DNA of 64,000 nt from Novosphingobium subterraneum (lineage in GTDB: Bacteria; Pseudomonadota; Alphaproteobacteria; Sphingomonadales; Sphingomonadaceae), in NCBI RefSeq assembly GCF_000807925.1, contig NZ_JRVC01000010.1, positions 62,001 through 126,000 of the forward strand, written 5' to 3'. Every line of letters begins with the position of its first letter. Within the stretch, counting starts at the first letter, position 1. Positions 61,602-64,000 of this stretch are shown here, piece by piece. A program made the translations under genes and the position numbers. Below the pieces are notes generated by a model. The model was not told where the DNA came from. It saw nothing but the letters and a program-made list of their open reading frames with translations, and did no database searches.

Positions 61602-62990
61602 TTAGAGTCCAAGTTGCTCGCGGTCGGCCAGCGCGGCGACGAGTTCCGCCTGCGAGGCGGCGTGGCGGTAATTGGCGTCGATCTCGCGGATCGTGGCATC
61701 GGCCAGCGCTTCCTCGCGAAGGTTGACGACGAGGAAGTCGCTGGCGCCCAGCGAGAAGCGGCGGCGCTCGGCCTCGGCCATCTTGCGGGCGAGGGCGGCT
61801 TCGGCGGTGGCGAGCCCGGCCAGCTTTTCGGCGCCGGTCACCTGCGTGCGCAAGTTGGCGATCTCGACGCCGATCTGGTCTTCAAGCAGGCGCAGGCGCA
61901 GCGACAGTGCATCTTGCTCTGCCGCCACTTCGGCAATGCGTCCCTTGGCGGCGCGCTGTTCGAGCGGGACCGAGAAGCGCAGGCCAAGAATGCCCTCGGT
62001 CGGACGGCGCACCGGCGATCCGTCCCCGAAGTCCTTCGATGCTTCCACGCGGACGTCGAGCCGAGGCTTGAGTTCGTTCTCGGCGAGGCGGGCGCGGATG
62101 CCGGTTTGCTCGATCCGGGTGAGCAGCGCCTGGAGATCGGGCCGGGCGGCGATGGCGCTGCTCTGGTCGACAAGGCGGGGAGTGACGTTGTCAACCTGGC
62201 GCGGGGGCAGGCGATCCGGCGAGGGGACCACCGGCTGGCCAAGGCCATCGCGCAGGAACAGCGAGAGCGCGTTGGCCTGCAGTTGCAGGTCCTGTTCGGC
62301 GCGGACGAGCAGGGCCTGGCGGCGCACGATGTTTTGCTGGTTCTCGGTGCCGAGGATCGAAGGCCGCGCGCCGAGAACGATCTGGCGCTCGATCGAGCTC
62401 TGCCGTTCGCGCGCGAGCTCGAAGATCTCGCGGTAGATCTTCACCCGCAGGCCCGCCGCGACCCACAGCTGGTATGCCTCGATTGCGCGGCGCTGCACGC
62501 CGATGGCGACAAGATCGCGATCGAGTTCGGCCAGTTCGATATCGAAGCCGGCCAGTTCGCGCCGGCCGCGCCGTTCGTCGATCACCCGGTCGCGCAGCAG
62601 CGAGAACAGCACACCGGCCTTGATCTCGCCGAGTTCGTTGGTGATGGACTTGCCTTCGTACGAGGCGAAATCGCCGATCGACTTGCGATAGCCGCCATAG
62701 ACCTGGCCGCCGTTGTTCTGCAGCGGTCGGTATGCCGAAACCTCGGCGGTGGATCCGTTGTAGTAGCCCAAGGGGCGGGCCGTCGCCTCGGCATTGAAGA
62801 CGAGGTCGAACTGGCCCTCGGCAGTTAGCAGGCGGGCATCGGCCTGGCGCTGGCGGGCCATCGCCTCGAGGATTTGCGGCGCGTGGGTGGCCGAGGATTG
62901 CAGCACCTCGCGCAGGGTCAGCTCCTGCGCTCGCGCCGCGCCGCCCAAGGCGAGCAGGGCGAGCAGGGCGACGAGGAAACGGGCGATCAC
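61602..62990 (-). CDS. TolC-family outer membrane efflux protein
   Basis: A 462-residue protein with a signal peptide (A-R-F-L-V-A-L-L-A-L-L-A-L-G-G-A-A-R-A-Q) and two long coiled-coil helical stretches typical of TolC channels (A-Q-E-L-T-L-R-E-V-L-Q near the start, L-G-A-S-D-F-L-V-V-N near the end). It would form the outer membrane duct for the HlyD-type adaptor encoded just upstream, with a 4-nt overlap (ATGA). It could belong to a type I secretion or efflux system; the inner-membrane pump must lie beyond the window. Confidence 0.82.
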   Translation of the reverse strand: MIARFLVALLALLALGGAARAQELTLREVLQSSATHAPQILEAMARQRQADARLLTAEGQFDLVFNAEATARPLGYYNGSTAEVSAYRPLQNNGGQVYGGYRKSIGDFASYEGKSITNELGEIKAGVLFSLLRDRVIDERRGRRELAGFDIELAELDRDLVAIGVQRRAIEAYQLWVAAGLRVKIYREIFELARERQSSIERQIVLGARPSILGTENQQNIVRRQALLVRAEQDLQLQANALSLFLRDGLGQPVVPSPDRLPPRQVDNVTPRLVDQSSAIAARPDLQALLTRIEQTGIRARLAENELKPRLDVRVEASKDFGDGSPVRRPTEGILGLRFSVPLEQRAAKGRIAEVAAEQDALSLRLRLLEDQIGVEIANLRTQVTGAEKLAGLATAEAALARKMAEAERRRFSLGASDFLVVNLREEALADATIREIDANYRHAASQAELVAALADREQLGL

Positions 62991-64000
62991 TTCGCGTCCT
63001 CTTCCTCGCCGTAACTGCCGCTGCCGTAGGCTCCGCCCTTGGCGTCGTTCTTGCCCTTGGTCTCCTCCTTGTCGGACAGGGCCTTGAGCCCATTGCCCTT
63101 GCGCGGCCCGGCATCGACCGGGGTGGGGAATTCCAGAGGGAAGTCATTGAGCTGGCGCCACAGTTCGTAGGCGATCGTCACCGTTTCCATCTGGATCCAG
63201 CCTCGCACCTTGGAGCCGAGGCGGACGTAGTTGTCGTTCGGCCAGGCAGGCTTGCCGGGCATCGGTTCCACCAGCACGCGGAACAGGCCGTTGGGCTGGG
63301 CCGAAGGGTCGATCGTCAGCACGCGGCCATCGAACATGCCCTGCGCCACCGAGGGCCAGCCGCTGAACTGGATGGCTGGCCAGCCTTCGAAGTTCAGCCG
63401 CACCGCCTGCCCCTTGCGCACCAGCGCGGCATCGCGGCCATCGACCAGCAGCTCGACAACGCGCTGCTGCCGCTCTGGCGCGATCGTGGCGAGGAGATCG
63501 CCGGCGCTGATCAGCGTGGCCCCGGCGGCGGTGTTGAGCGAGAGGATGCGACCGTCGCGGGGGGCGCGGACCAGCTGCGCCGACTGGCGGTTGAGCGCGA
63601 TGTCGACCTTGCTCAGCTTGGCACGGGCCTCGGCCAGCTTGGCGTTGAGTTCGGCCACCTTGATTTGCGTGGCCTCGTAGTCGCGCCGGGCGGCAAGCCC
63701 TTCGGCGTAGAGTTGCGAGGAGCGGTTCACGTCGAGCCGGGCAGTGGCCATCGCCTGCTGGGCGGCTTCAATCTGCGCCACCACCTGCTCGCGCTCTGCC
63801 GCGAGGCGGGTGAGCAGGTCGGGATCATTATCGATGATCCGGGCGATCGGATCGCCCTGCTTGACCAGCTGGCCATCGACGACGAACCACTTCTCGACGC
63901 GGCCGGGCACGAGCGCGGTTACCTGCTGCACGCGGTCTTCGGGGTTGAGCGCGATGACATCGCCGCGGCCCGGAGCTGTCTGCACCCATTTGACTGCGAA
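62987..64000 (-). CDS. HlyD-family membrane fusion protein (5' end beyond window)
   Basis: Over 330 residues of a periplasmic adaptor are visible. The frame is open to the right edge (W-V-Q-T-A-P-G-R-G-D-V-I-A-L-N-P-E-D-R-V precedes the first possible GTG at 63985), so the N-terminal anchor lies outside. The lipoyl-like half-motif V-P-G-R-V-E-K-W-F-V-V-D-G-Q-L-V-K-Q-G-D is followed by a coiled-coil hairpin and a beta-barrel region. The C-terminus is charged and G/E-rich. It pairs with the TolC-like protein in export. Confidence 0.82.
   Translation of the reverse strand, partial: FAVKWVQTAPGRGDVIALNPEDRVQQVTALVPGRVEKWFVVDGQLVKQGDPIARIIDNDPDLLTRLAAEREQVVAQIEAAQQAMATARLDVNRSSQLYAEGLAARRDYEATQIKVAELNAKLAEARAKLSKVDIALNRQSAQLVRAPRDGRILSLNTAAGATLISAGDLLATIAPERQQRVVELLVDGRDAALVRKGQAVRLNFEGWPAIQFSGWPSVAQGMFDGRVLTIDPSAQPNGLFRVLVEPMPGKPAWPNDNYVRLGSKVRGWIQMETVTIAYELWRQLNDFPLEFPTPVDAGPRKGNGLKALSDKEETKGKNDAKGGAYGSGSYGEEEDAK

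Noticed and set aside
57735-61615. A 13-nt sequence CTCTAAGCAGAAT before the PAS kinase that recurs inverted at the end of the TolC-like gene
   Set aside because: Only two copies, one of them running into coding sequence; too short to support a repeat family or attachment site.
1-64000. CRISPR arrays, tRNA/rRNA genes, insertion sequences, integrases, phage genes
   Set aside because: No direct-repeat arrays, transposase or integrase motifs, or cloverleaf-like sequences were seen; base composition looks uniform, so there is no positive sign of recent transfer.

Overview
The window looks like a chromosomal segment of a GC-rich steroid-degrading sphingomonad, probably Novosphingobium or a close relative (inference). 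The signs are four TonB-dependent receptors with the sphingomonad-type plug start (E-I-V-V-T-A-x-K-R and variants), tightly overlapped catabolic operons, and a near-complete bacterial 9,10-seco steroid pathway. No rRNA, tRNA, CRISPR array, insertion sequence, integrase or replication origin was seen.

Region 1 (1-20124) is the steroid C/D-ring block. At the left edge the 5' end of an aldo/keto reductase gene and an FAD-dependent ketosteroid dehydrogenase-like gene run leftward. Facing away is a run of 20 rightward genes with 1-8 nt overlaps or short gaps: SDR, hsaC, ipdA, ipdB, an enoyl-CoA hydratase, ipdC, echA20, two acyl-CoA dehydrogenases, fadA6, a SnoaL-like gene, an SDR, an acyl-CoA dehydrogenase, fadE30, ipdF, a MaoC hydratase, a ketosteroid isomerase with all three catalytic residues, a second thiolase, fadD3 and an SDR. 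FadD3 would activate the perhydroindane propionate left after A/B-ring removal. FadE30, IpdF, IpdC, EchA20 and IpdAB would open rings D and C, and the acyl-CoA dehydrogenases, hydratases and thiolases would finish beta-oxidation.

Region 2 (20241-25613) holds a TetR regulator with a dyad abutting its start, a Coq4-family protein, and a divergent TonB receptor followed by an SDR.

Region 3 (25623-33194, leftward) is the A/B-ring operon hsaA-hsaD-hsaE-hsaG-hsaF, then an SDR and three small proteins (SRPBCC, SnoaL-like, EthD-SnoaL fusion). HsaA hydroxylates the phenolic seco-steroid, HsaC (region 1) cleaves the catechol, HsaD hydrolyses the meta-cleavage product, and HsaE/F/G convert the dienoate to pyruvate and an acyl-CoA. 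The promoter regions of hsaA and of the FAD dehydrogenase, 31.5 kb apart, share a 70-bp element, which suggests one regulon.

Region 4 (33605-38563) has a small operon (SnoaL-like, AhpD-like, two SDRs), a LuxR-type regulator with another SnoaL-like gene, and a CysQ-like phosphatase. Region 5 (38625-46812) has a periplasmic DUF3857/transglutaminase/TPR protein, then a TonB receptor-SDR-DUF1214 unit and a LigB-type dioxygenase. Region 6 (46817-52845) is a malonate module (matC, matB, divergent GntR regulator, probably matR) followed by a third TonB receptor; no malonyl-CoA decarboxylase is present.

Region 7 (52993-64000) holds an SDR, a membrane sensor kinase translationally coupled to a REC-EAL response regulator, a divergent PAS sensor kinase, a fourth TonB receptor, and a TolC/HlyD export pair that runs off the right edge. 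KshAB, a canonical KstD, HsaB and the side-chain and 17-beta steps are not identifiable here, so the steroid regulon must extend elsewhere.
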